From Tissierella creatinini (lineage in GTDB: Bacteria; Bacillota; Clostridia; Tissierellales; Tissierellaceae): a stretch of DNA of 64,000 bases. Below, piece after piece: positions 28,594 to 37,174 of this stretch. Position 1 is the first letter of the stretch, and each line of letters begins with the position of its first letter. The stretch spans positions 31,589-95,588 of the forward strand of contig SUSS01000009.1 of NCBI GenBank assembly GCA_005046945.1. Direction: 5' to 3'. The translations under genes and the position numbers were made by a program. Below the pieces are notes generated by a model, which was not told where the DNA came from, did not search any database, and saw only the letters and a list, made by a program, of their open reading frames with translations.

Positions 28594-29991
28594 ATGTTTA
28601 AAAGAGTATTGGTAGCAAATAGAGGTGAAATTGCCGTAAGGGTAATAAGAGCATTAGGAGAAATGGGAATTGAATCAGTTGCAATATATTCAAATGTAGA
28701 TAAAGGAGCCTTACACACTAGATTGGCAGATTATGCTATCTGTCTTGATGGGGATAGGGTGCAGGAAACATATTCTAATATAGAGAAAATAGTTGAAATG
28801 GCCAAGGTATCAGGATGCGATGCGATTCATCCAGGGTATGGTTTCCTAGCAGAAAGACCTAAATTTGCTGAAGCAGTAGAAAAAGCAGGAATTACTTTTA
28901 TTGGACCTAAGAGCGAAATAATAAGTCTTATGGGAGATAAAATTGAAGCAAGAAAATGCATGATTTCTTTGGGCATACCTGTAATTAAGGGTAGCAATAG
29001 TGCTATTGAGACCTTTAAAGAAGCCTCTGAAATTGCAGAAGAAATAGGATATCCTGTTCTTGTAAAGGCTGCTGCCGGAGGGGGAGGAATGGGAATGAAG
29101 ATTGCAACTAACTCTGAGGAATTAGAATTTATATTAGATACAGTCAGAAGCACAGCTCTTTCTCTATTTGCAGATGGAACTGTATTTTTAGAAAAGTACC
29201 TAGTGAGGCCAAGGCATATTGAAGTTCAGATAATGGGAGATAAACATGGCAATTATATTCATTTGGGGGAAAGAGAATGCTCTATACAGAGAAGAAATAT
29301 GAAGATAGTTGAGGAATCTCCTTCTATAGCTATATCATCTGAAATTCGAGAAGAAATGTGCAAGGCAGCTGTTACAATTGCAAAGTCAGTAGGATATACT
29401 TCTGTGGGAACAGTGGAGTTTATATATGAAAATGGCGAGTTTTTCTTCTTAGAGATGAATACAAGAATACAGGTTGAACATACAATAACTGAAATGGTAA
29501 CCTCTGTAGATATTGTTAAAGAGCAAATTTCTATAGCAGTGGGTAAAGCCTTGAGCTTAAAGCAAGAAGACGTAAAATTTACTGGGCATTCAATTGAATG
29601 CCGTATATATGCGGAAGACCCTAACAATTCTTTTATGCCTTCTCCTGGTGAAATAACTAATTGCATAATGCCAGGTGGTCCAGGTATTAGGATAGATTCA
29701 GGGATAATAGCGGGATATACAGTAAGTGCTCACTATGATCCTATGTTAGCTAAGCTAATAACATATGGAAGGGATAGGGAAGAAGCAGTATCAAGGATGT
29801 ACAGAGCGCTTAGAGAATATTATATAGAAGGAATTAAGACTAATATCCCCTTATTGATGGCAATTATGAAGGATAAAGATTTTAAAGAATGTGATATAAG
29901 TACTAAATATTTAGAAGAGAAAGGCGCACTTATTAACAATTCCCATTCTGAAAGAAAGACGGTTTATATATCGATAGAAAACTCAAATTAG
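28594..29991 (+). CDS. accC: Biotin carboxylase (AccC-like), stand-alone
   Basis: 465 residues. The ATP-grasp enzyme carboxylates biotin: KRVLVANRGEIAVRVIRA at the N-terminus, KAAAGGGGMGMKI (glycine-rich lid), ERECSIQRRNMKIVEESPS, FLEMNTRIQVEHTITE (catalytic Glu/Arg). It resembles the first domain of pyc at 10.1 kb. No accB, accA or accD is nearby, so it may serve a distant carboxylase. ATG 28594 matches the standard family start; ATG 28582 is also in frame. Confidence 0.88.
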   Translation: MFKRVLVANRGEIAVRVIRALGEMGIESVAIYSNVDKGALHTRLADYAICLDGDRVQETYSNIEKIVEMAKVSGCDAIHPGYGFLAERPKFAEAVEKAGITFIGPKSEIISLMGDKIEARKCMISLGIPVIKGSNSAIETFKEASEIAEEIGYPVLVKAAAGGGGMGMKIATNSEELEFILDTVRSTALSLFADGTVFLEKYLVRPRHIEVQIMGDKHGNYIHLGERECSIQRRNMKIVEESPSIAISSEIREEMCKAAVTIAKSVGYTSVGTVEFIYENGEFFFLEMNTRIQVEHTITEMVTSVDIVKEQISIAVGKALSLKQEDVKFTGHSIECRIYAEDPNNSFMPSPGEITNCIMPGGPGIRIDSGIIAGYTVSAHYDPMLAKLITYGRDREEAVSRMYRALREYYIEGIKTNIPLLMAIMKDKDFKECDISTKYLEEKGALINNSHSERKTVYISIENSN

Positions 29992-30048
29992 ACCCATTCC
30001 AAATCATGCCTGTTGCTTAAATGTTTAAATCTGGAAAGAAACAGGTAT

Positions 30049-30177
30049 AACGAGGTAAAGATATCCCCCGCTTCTATAAACGGCCGGGTTCCTCATTCTA
30101 CAACAGGTGGGTGTCGTAATCACTCACCTCGTTGCAGCGGTGTGTAGAAACTGCAAGCAGTTTCATCGATGCTTAAA
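30049..30177 (+). repeat. Dispersed structured repeat, copy 5
   Basis: Outer stem AACGAGGT (30049-30056) with ACCTCGTT (30126-30133); AGC then GGTGTG (30136-30144); inner hairpin GAAACTGC/GCAGTTTC (30147-30164); tail CGATGCTTAAA. From TCGTT to TTAAA about 49 bases are identical to copy 6, 9.5 kb away. Confidence 0.8.
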
Positions 30178-30188
30178 AATATGAAAAA

Positions 30189-30226
30189 GGAATTCCCTAT
30201 ATTACTTAATAATATATGGGAATTCC
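30189..30226 (+). repeat. Long inverted repeat
   Basis: GGAATTCCC at 30189-30197 and GGGAATTCC at 30218-30226, with further A-T pairing inside (CTATATTA/TAATATAT). It could end transcripts coming through copy 5, but no T run follows. The rest of the 297-bp spacer 29992-30288 shows only a CCTGTT/AACAGG stem at about 30009-30045. Confidence 0.6.
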
Positions 30227-30288
30227 AAATTCTTGTTGACTTAGTCGGAATAAATATTAAAAATTAAAACTTATGAGGGGTGATTGTA

Positions 30289-30837
30289 ATGAAGGATTTT
30301 AGAAGGTCATTATCTGCTTCACTTTTGGTAGGGTTCGCATCGCTTATAAATCTTGGTTTATTAAGTGGTGGTTTTAGGGTATCAGCCGGAATTATATTGT
30401 TCGTAGCTCTTCTCTACTATTATGATGATTTAGAACCGATACCTACAGGTATACTATCAGGTGTAATAGTATATCTTCTTAGAGTAATGGTATTTTTCGT
30501 TTCCAATCAGGGATTTGGAGATGCCTTTACTGCATTTCTTCCGGAGATTTTATTCTATATTTCTTATGCCATAGTTTATCATTTTGCTATCTATAGGAGG
30601 GATAAAAATAATTTAAATTTATTCTATTTTATTATGGTAATTAGTGACCTTGGTGCAAATTATGCTGAGGTATCTCTAAGAAGTATAATGGAATCTTCAT
30701 TATTTACTGCAAATACTGCAATTACATTGATAATAGTAAGTGTTATACGTTCTGCTATAATATGGTTGATTTTAAATGGAATTGTGAATTTCCGTGGATA
30801 TTTATCAAAGTTTGAAAAGAATCGTATCAATGATTAA
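30289..30837 (+). CDS. Small polytopic membrane protein, possibly a sensor membrane domain without kinase
   Basis: 182 residues with about five or six hydrophobic segments (LLVGFASLINLGLLSGG, AGIILFVALLYYYDDLEPIP, GILSGVIVYLLRVMVFFV, ILFYISYAIVYHFAI, ITLIIVSVIRSAIIWLIL). The pattern recalls the membrane-sensing half of some clostridial histidine kinases, but it stops after the last segment with a short basic tail and no HisKA or ATPase domain follows. ATG 30289 follows GAGGGG. I cannot name a function; a truncated sensor is only a guess. An alanine symporter gene follows 65 bp later. Confidence 0.6.
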   Translation: MKDFRRSLSASLLVGFASLINLGLLSGGFRVSAGIILFVALLYYYDDLEPIPTGILSGVIVYLLRVMVFFVSNQGFGDAFTAFLPEILFYISYAIVYHFAIYRRDKNNLNLFYFIMVISDLGANYAEVSLRSIMESSLFTANTAITLIIVSVIRSAIIWLILNGIVNFRGYLSKFEKNRIND

Positions 30838-30902
30838 TTTACATGATTGTTTGTATATCAAAGTCCAGACCTATCCGTATTAATTAAAAAAGGAGGGATA
30901 AA

Positions 30903-32318
30903 ATGGAAGGTTTTAGAGCATTAGTAGGTATGATTAATAGAATTCTATGGGATTATGTATTGATTTTTGGACTTATTGGAATAGGGATATTCTTGACAGT
31001 AAAGCTTAAATTTCCACAATTTTCTAGAGTAATGCCGGCTTTAAAGAAGATGATTGATGGAATAATTCATAAAGAAGAGGTAGAAGAAGGAAAGATGACA
31101 CCTTTCCAGGCTTTGTCAACAGCTGTAGCAGCTCAAGTAGGTACAGGCAATATCGTAGGTGTAGCAACAGCCATAGCTGCGGGAGGACCCGGTGCTGCAT
31201 TTTGGATGTTGGTATCCGCTTTCTTTGGAATGGCTACAATCTTTGCTGAAGCTGTTCTTGCTCAAAAGTACAGAGAGACTAAAGAAGGAAATTTAGTTGG
31301 AGGGCCGGCTTATTATATAAAGAACGGTTTGAAATCTAAGGCAATGGCAGTATTTTTCTCAATCGCATGTATTTTTGCTCTTGGAATAGTTGGCATTATG
31401 GTGCAATCCAATTCGGTTGCAGGTTCAGTAAGTAGTGCATTTGGAGTTCCGGTAATAGCTGTAACAGTTGGTTTGGCAATAGTAGTTACCCTTATTCTTA
31501 TGGGTGGTATGGGAAGGATTGCTTCGTTTGCAGAAACAGTAGTTCCAATTATGGCGGGTGCCTATATACTTGGAAGTATTATAATAATAATTATGAACAT
31601 CGAAAATCTTATTCCGGCCATAAGCAGCATCTTCGTAGGTGCATTTACACCTTCAGCCATAGGAGGTGGAGCCTTAGGGGTTACAATTCAGCAAACAATC
31701 AGATATGGATTGGCAAGAGGATTATTCTCAAATGAAGCAGGTATGGGATCAACTCCTCATTCACATGCAGTTGCAGATGCAAAGCATCCGGCGGAACAAG
31801 GATTTACTGCTATGATAGGGGTATTTATATCAACCTTTATAATCTGTACTTCAACTGTAATGGTAAATCTATCATCGGGAGCATACAATCCGGCAATACC
31901 CGCAGCAGAAATGCAAAAAGCAGCAACTATTATGACCCAAAGTGGGTTTGCATCAGGATTTGGGACCTTCGGGGGAATGTTTTTATCCATATGTTTATCA
32001 TTCTTTTCCCTTACAACCATTGTAGGATGGTATTTCTTTGCTGAGTCCAATGTCAAATATTTAATCAATGCAAAACCAATAACAACAACTACATTTAAAG
32101 TAATAGTAATTATATCCTTGGTAATTGGAACTCTTATTGACCCAACCTTTGTATGGGAGTTAGCAGACTCAACAGTAGGTATAATGGCTATCCCAAATAT
32201 TATAGCCCTGCTTTTATTATCTAAAGAAGTTAAGTTTATCTTAGATGACTATGATATTAAGGTAGCAAGTAATGATGTTTATTGGAATTATGAGTACCAG
32301 GATCCAAAAGAGGATTAA
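30903..32318 (+). CDS. Sodium:alanine/glycine symporter (AGCS family)
   Basis: 471 residues, about ten to eleven membrane segments. Family motifs: ALSTAVAAQVGTGNIVGVATA in the substrate site, GGPGAAFWM, and FSNEAGMGSTPHSHAVAD. It imports alanine or glycine with sodium. AGGAGGG ribosome site before ATG 30903. Closed by a terminator; it may be co-transcribed with the preceding membrane protein. Confidence 0.93.
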   Translation: MEGFRALVGMINRILWDYVLIFGLIGIGIFLTVKLKFPQFSRVMPALKKMIDGIIHKEEVEEGKMTPFQALSTAVAAQVGTGNIVGVATAIAAGGPGAAFWMLVSAFFGMATIFAEAVLAQKYRETKEGNLVGGPAYYIKNGLKSKAMAVFFSIACIFALGIVGIMVQSNSVAGSVSSAFGVPVIAVTVGLAIVVTLILMGGMGRIASFAETVVPIMAGAYILGSIIIIIMNIENLIPAISSIFVGAFTPSAIGGGALGVTIQQTIRYGLARGLFSNEAGMGSTPHSHAVADAKHPAEQGFTAMIGVFISTFIICTSTVMVNLSSGAYNPAIPAAEMQKAATIMTQSGFASGFGTFGGMFLSICLSFFSLTTIVGWYFFAESNVKYLINAKPITTTTFKVIVIISLVIGTLIDPTFVWELADSTVGIMAIPNIIALLLLSKEVKFILDDYDIKVASNDVYWNYEYQDPKED

Positions 32319-32348
32319 AATATCTGTTGTTTACTAGCAAGAATGAGG

Positions 32349-32387
32349 GCAAAGGACTCTAGAAATTAGTTTCCTTTGTCTTTTTTG
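32349..32387 (+). terminator. Terminator after the symporter
   Basis: GCAAAGGA pairs with TCCTTTGT and a T run follows. Confidence 0.8.
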
Positions 32388-32441
32388 TTCACAATTAAGA
32401 CTTAAGTCCCATTGTTATTGATTAGATATATACTAATAGCT

Positions 32442-32486
32442 TTAATACATATTGTATGATAAAATATAATGCACACAATATATAGT
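32442..32486 (+). promoter_or_regulatory. nrdJ promoter with possible tandem NrdR boxes
   Basis: TATAAT at 32465-32470. ATACATATTGTAT (about 32443) and ACACAATATATAG (about 32473) are spaced about 30 bp apart, as NrdR box pairs are, and resemble the NrdR consensus. The match was made by eye. Confidence 0.35.
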
Positions 32487-32500
32487 TGGGAGGTCAGTTA

Positions 32501-33556
32501 ATGCTTAAGGTTGAGAAGCGTAACGGAAAGATTGTCGATTTTGAAGGTGATAAGATTGAAATAGCCATTGGTAAGGCTATGAAGGAAACTGAAAAGGGTC
32601 TAGATGAAGTTGTTGCAAAGAGGATTGCAGAGACGGTTTTTAATGAATTTAGCAATCTAGAGACGGTTCATATCGAGCAGATTCAGGACCTGGTTGAAAT
32701 TGAGCTAATGAAGGCAAGACCTGATGCCGGTAAGAAATATATAATCTACAGAGAAGAGAGAACCAAGCTAAGAGAACAAGGCTGGAATATGACTGATCTT
32801 CAAAGGGATATATATGAGAAGAAGTATAGATATGATTCTGAGACCTTTGACCAATTCCTAGATAGGGTAAGTGGTGGCAATAGCCCTATAAAGAAGGCCA
32901 TAAAGGACAAGAAGTTTATGCCGGCAGGAAGAATTTTAGCCGGACGTGGATTAGACAAGTTGGGTAGAAAGATTACACTTAGTAACTGCTATGTAATGCC
33001 GAAAGTCGAGGATAATATCGAATCCATCTTCGATACAGCAAAATACCTAGCCAGGACCTATTCCTACGGCGGAGGAGTTGGACTTACTCTATCTAAATTA
33101 AGACCTAAGGGAGCTAGGGTAAATAATGCTGCAAGTTCCACTACAGGAGCGGTATCATTTATGGACCTTTATTCATTGGTCACCGGTCTAATCGGTATGA
33201 GGGGAAGACGTGGGGCCCTAATGCTAAACCTGGATGTAAATCATCCGGATATTCAAGATTTCATAGATGTAAAAAATGACTTAAGCAAGGTCACTTATGC
33301 AAATATATCAGTAAATATAGACAATAAATTTATGGAAGCAGTAAAAAACAATGAAGAATATGAGCTGTATTTCTATGTAGAGGCTACAGGAGAAGAGATT
33401 TCCAAGAAAATCAATGCTAGAGACTTATTTAGAATTCTTGCTAAGAATAACTGGAATATGGCAGAGCCTGGAATCCTTTATCAAGATAAAATCAACTCCT
33501 GGCACCTAATGAGCGAAGATGAAACATTCGAATATACCGGAGTAAATCCTTGTGCT
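32501..33556 (+). CDS. nrdJ: Adenosylcobalamin-dependent (class II) ribonucleotide reductase, exon 1
   Basis: First 352 residues. It starts with an ATP-cone (KVEKRNGKIVDFEGDKIE, about residues 1-90), then the barrel with SNCYVMPKVEDNIESIFDTA, SYGGGVGLTLSKLRPKGA and RRGALMLNLDVNHPDI, and stops inside the active-site motif NPC-A-E. ATG 32501 is preferred over TTG 32486 because GGGAGGT lies before it. The reading frame runs only two codons into the intron. Joined to exon 2 it makes a protein of about 709 residues, the normal NrdJ size. It reduces ribonucleotides with B12 and needs no oxygen. Confidence 0.93.
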
Positions 33557-34663
33557 AAATAACTTTGGCTCAAGTAAAAAATCGAGCAAAATCGGTGAAG
33601 CCTAAATCTGAAGATATGGTAATACCGAGGTAAGTATCTAAATTGCGAAAGGTTAGATACCACCGTAACGCATAGATAGTGAATAAATATAATCTATCCA
33701 CGAGTGCTCGACTATAATTTTGAAGGTGAATATTATGTATATATATAAAATAACAAATCTTATTAATAATAAAATATATATAGGGCAGACGACAAAGAAA
33801 ATAGAGCAGCGATTGAATAAGCATATTAGTGAAGCTAAGTGCGAGATAAATGGAGTTAGACCAAATAATTATTTTCACAATTCAATAAACAAATTTGGCG
33901 CAGAGAACTTCATTATAGAAATACTTGAGCAAGTCTCTACTTTAGAAGAACTAAATGATAGAGAAGGCTATTGGATTGAATATTTTAACTCTACAAATAA
34001 AAATATTGGATACAATCTAATGACTGGTGGTATTAGTGGAAAGAAAACAAAGGAAACAAAAAAGAAGCTTTCCATTAAGAAAAAAGGTAATTGGCAAGAT
34101 GAAGAGTTAGCAAAAAGGATGAAGGACGGATTAAGCAAAGCAACTGTAAAGTGGAAACAAGTAAGTAGAGAGAAACATATGGATGTTATATGTCCAGTGT
34201 GTGGGACTAAACTCCGCCTGCCAAAGTGGAAAGCTGAAGAAAGAATATATTGCTCAAGAAAATGTGCATCTGTTATTAATTTAACCACTACTACAAAAAT
34301 AGCTGCCGAAGCTAACTCAATAAGAGCCCAAATTAATAGAGATAGTTTAAAAAAAGAAGTGAATGATTGGTCATTAAATAATAGAGAGCTCATTCTTAAT
34401 TGCCCTAAGAATAAGATATCTACAGAGTTAAAAGAAATATTTAATATTGCACAAAAATATTATATATTTGATTGGCGTACTATCAGCAAGGCTGTATCTG
34501 GTAGTGAATCAAGAAAAGATTTGTTAGAATACCTTCAAAAGCTAATAGAAAATGTATGCTAGACTGGTCTGAATTGACAGACGTAACTTCTTATTGCTGG
34601 CATAAGAAGTATGAGCGAAAGCTCCAGAAGTAGAGGATAAAAAGCCTTTGCGATAATATTAAG
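33557..34663 (+). mobile_element. Group I self-splicing intron inside nrdJ
   Basis: The boundaries follow from protein homology and base pairing. Exon 1 ends ...CTTGTGCT; intron bases GGCTCAAG (33567-33574) pair with it, giving the conserved U-G wobble at the 5' splice site (P1). CTTT at 33563-33566 pairs with GAAG at the start of exon 2 (P10). The intron ends in G (34663). TCGAGCA (about 33582) pairs with TGCTCGA (about 33704), closing the structured 5' part before the endonuclease gene; the last 100 bases hold the rest of the core. Removal restores NPCA-EEPLPAFGS in frame. Confidence 0.9.
33735..34562 (+). CDS. GIY-YIG homing endonuclease encoded in the intron
   Basis: 275 residues. YIYKITNLINNKIYIGQT is the GIY-YIG core; the following R of RLNKHI and E of DREGYWIEYF complete the nuclease domain (residues 1-95). 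A DNA-binding middle part with NUMOD-like GKKTKETKKKLSIKKKG follows, then a four-cysteine zinc motif (CPVCG ... CSRKC, about residues 155-180). It would cut intron-less nrdJ alleles and so spread the intron. ATG 33735 behind GAAGGTGA; the first 5 codons of the longer frame are not needed. It appears intact. Confidence 0.92.
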   Translation: MYIYKITNLINNKIYIGQTTKKIEQRLNKHISEAKCEINGVRPNNYFHNSINKFGAENFIIEILEQVSTLEELNDREGYWIEYFNSTNKNIGYNLMTGGISGKKTKETKKKLSIKKKGNWQDEELAKRMKDGLSKATVKWKQVSREKHMDVICPVCGTKLRLPKWKAEERIYCSRKCASVINLTTTTKIAAEANSIRAQINRDSLKKEVNDWSLNNRELILNCPKNKISTELKEIFNIAQKYYIFDWRTISKAVSGSESRKDLLEYLQKLIENVC

Positions 34664-35737
34664 GAAGAGCCTTTGCCGGCGTTTGGATCTTGTAACCTTT
34701 CATCTATAAATTTAAGTGAATTCGTTAAGAATCCATTTACCAAATATGCTAGATTTGAGTTTGAAAAATTCTCCGACTTAGTTCATAACGGGGTTATATA
34801 CCTAAACGAGGTCTTAGATGAGAATATGAATCTACATCCCCTAGAGCAACAAAGGGAGATGTCAAGGGACTTAAGACAGATTGGACTGGGAATCATGGGA
34901 CAGGCTGATATGTTTGTCAAGCTTGGAATAAAATATGGAAGCAGTGAATCTATTAGCTTAATTCATCAAATTGGAAGAACTATGATTAATGAGGCCCTAA
35001 GACAATCTGCCTTATTAGCCAAGGAAGATGGACCTTTCCCTAGATACAAAGCTGAAGCAATATTAAAGTCCCCCTTCCTATTGTCCAATGCTGATGAAGA
35101 CGTTATGGACCTAATTAAGGAGCATGGTCTTAGAAATAGCCAGCTCTTAACCATTGCCCCAACAGGAAGCATATCTACTCTTATTGGTTGCAGCAACGGA
35201 GTTGAGCCTATATTCCAGATTGCATATACGAGAAAATCCGAGTCCCTTCATTTAGAAGATACCTACTATAAGGTGTTTACACCTATAGCAAAGGCATATA
35301 TGGATATTAACAAGCTTGGAAGGGAAGAAGACCTTCCGGATTATTTCATAACAACATCTAACTTAGATTATAAGTCCAGAATAGAGGTGCAGGCAGCATG
35401 GCAGCAATATATAGATGCAAGTATATCATCAACGGTAAATGTGCCGAATGAATTTACTGTTGAAGAAGTAGAAGACCTATATCTATATGCTTGGGAAAAT
35501 GGATTGAAGGGGATTACAATCTATAGAGATGGGTGTACTAGAAGTGGTATTTTAATAACTAACAGGCCTAAGAATAGACAGGAAAAAATAGAGGAGTTGC
35601 AAATACAGATAACTGAACTTGCTGCCGAATCCCTCCTAGAAGATCCTGATAAATGCCCTATGTGCAGTGGAAGGCTTAACCATACAGGCGGATGTTCTGA
35701 ATGTCAGGACTGCGGCTATAGTCCATGTGCTATATAG
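34664..35737 (+). CDS. nrdJ: Adenosylcobalamin-dependent ribonucleotide reductase, exon 2
   Basis: Last 357 residues. Begins with the second half of the NPCxE motif (EEPLPAFGSCNLSSINLSEF), contains the TIAPTGSISTLIG loop that binds substrate phosphate, KGITIYRDGCTRSG, and ends with the redox-active C-terminal cysteines (DKCPMCSGRLNHTGGCSECQDCGYSPCAI) that re-reduce the active site. The frame is continuous with exon 1 once the intron is removed. Confidence 0.92.
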   Translation, partial: EEPLPAFGSCNLSSINLSEFVKNPFTKYARFEFEKFSDLVHNGVIYLNEVLDENMNLHPLEQQREMSRDLRQIGLGIMGQADMFVKLGIKYGSSESISLIHQIGRTMINEALRQSALLAKEDGPFPRYKAEAILKSPFLLSNADEDVMDLIKEHGLRNSQLLTIAPTGSISTLIGCSNGVEPIFQIAYTRKSESLHLEDTYYKVFTPIAKAYMDINKLGREEDLPDYFITTSNLDYKSRIEVQAAWQQYIDASISSTVNVPNEFTVEEVEDLYLYAWENGLKGITIYRDGCTRSGILITNRPKNRQEKIEELQIQITELAAESLLEDPDKCPMCSGRLNHTGGCSECQDCGYSPCAI

Positions 35738-35823
35738 GCAATCTCCTTATTTCATTATGGTCATGATAGTAAATCTGTGATATACTTTACTCTAAGAAAT
35801 AAACAAATAATTACAATCAATAT

Positions 35824-37032
35824 ATGAAAGCTGGGACATTATTGAACGCAAAGTTGAAAAAACTAATGATAATTAGTGCATTCTTATGGATGGCAGCAAA
35901 TTTTCACCATCCTGTTACACCTAGTCATTTTACTGCACTAAATATGCCAAACCATATATTTGGAACATCTTATGCAATGATGGTGTTTGGAAGTTTTCTT
36001 ACAGCACCTATATGGGGCAGTTGGGGAGATGGAAAGAGTCGTATTAAGGTAATATTTTTCTCTACCCTTTTATATAGTATCGGACAGATAGGATTTGCAT
36101 TTTCAACGTCCATTTGGAGCATATTATTCTTTAGAGGAGTTTCAGGAATAGCCAATGGCGGTTATAGCGGTGGCCTTATGGCAGCCATAGTGGATACGAC
36201 AACAGAGGACAATAGAAGTATTTCCATGGCCAGATATACTACTATAATGCTTATATCGTCATCGATTGGGTATTTAATCGGAGGTTTATTAGGATTTTTA
36301 CCACCTCAAAAGGTTATATTAATACAGGCCTTAACCATGTTTCTTATAAGCCTCTGCTTTAAATTCATAGTAGGTGAGACGAATTATAACCTAAAAAAAG
36401 GCTTAGATAATAGGGTAGTGTTCATATGGGATATTTTAAAGGATTCCAAGAAGTCAAAGGAAGTTTTTACATCTTGGATGGTAGTATTTTTAGGATTGAC
36501 CTTCTTCATAAATCTTGCTTTCGCAAGCAATAACAATGCCTTCAATTATTATTTAAAGGAACAGCTTGATTTTAAGCCTATTGTAAACGGAATATGGAAG
36601 ACTATTACAGGAATAGTGGGCTTAATAGCAAATCTGACTATCAGCGTATGGATTTTAAGGAGGAAGGATGTAAGGCGGTCAATGCTGGGATTGCTTTTAA
36701 TAGCATCCATATCTGGAGTAATGATTATTTTAAATCCGTCTATTTATCAGTTTATGTTTTGGAATCTAATCTTCTTTACCCTAATTACCATGATGGTTCC
36801 TATCCTTCAAAATTTGGCTGTACAGGGTGGAAAGACAGATGTAGGACTAATGTCTGGAATCTATAATGCAATTAGGGCTCTAGGAGAAGTAGTTGGCTCA
36901 GTAGTAGCAGGCTTTTCATATAATTTAAGCTCTATGGCACCTTTTGGCATATCAACCTTAGCCTTAATTATAGCCTTTGTATTGGGTTTAAGTGGAAAAG
37001 GTAAGAGTGAACAAGGAACAACGAACAATTAA
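35824..37032 (+). CDS. MFS transporter, multidrug/sugar efflux-like
   Basis: 402 residues, twelve membrane segments expected. The GSWGDGKSRIKVIFFS loop after the second segment is the MFS motif A; RGVSGIANGGYSGGLMAAIVD follows in segment 4-5. It resembles drug-efflux members, but the substrate is unknown. No good ribosome site precedes ATG 35824, so the start is uncertain. Monocistronic, ending in a symmetric terminator. Confidence 0.82.
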   Translation: MKAGTLLNAKLKKLMIISAFLWMAANFHHPVTPSHFTALNMPNHIFGTSYAMMVFGSFLTAPIWGSWGDGKSRIKVIFFSTLLYSIGQIGFAFSTSIWSILFFRGVSGIANGGYSGGLMAAIVDTTTEDNRSISMARYTTIMLISSSIGYLIGGLLGFLPPQKVILIQALTMFLISLCFKFIVGETNYNLKKGLDNRVVFIWDILKDSKKSKEVFTSWMVVFLGLTFFINLAFASNNNAFNYYLKEQLDFKPIVNGIWKTITGIVGLIANLTISVWILRRKDVRRSMLGLLLIASISGVMIILNPSIYQFMFWNLIFFTLITMMVPILQNLAVQGGKTDVGLMSGIYNAIRALGEVVGSVVAGFSYNLSSMAPFGISTLALIIAFVLGLSGKGKSEQGTTNN

Positions 37033-37049
37033 TAGTGAACAATTGAGTA

Positions 37050-37084
37050 TAAAGCCCTGAAAATCCAAGATTTTCAGGGCTTTA
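37050..37084. terminator. Symmetric stem-loop terminator
   Basis: TAAAGCCCTGAAAATC pairs perfectly with GATTTTCAGGGCTTTA. The T tract is short. Confidence 0.75.
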
Positions 37085-37174
37085 TACTTAAAAGGAATAT
37101 ATTAGTAAAGAATATCTCTATAGAATTTCTATATTTGGGTATCAATTAATATATAGCCTTAAGGAGTTGATTAA

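Noticed and set aside
36594-36866. Small plus-strand frame inside the MFS gene
   Set aside because: Overlaps a clear transporter in another frame and has no domain or ribosome site.
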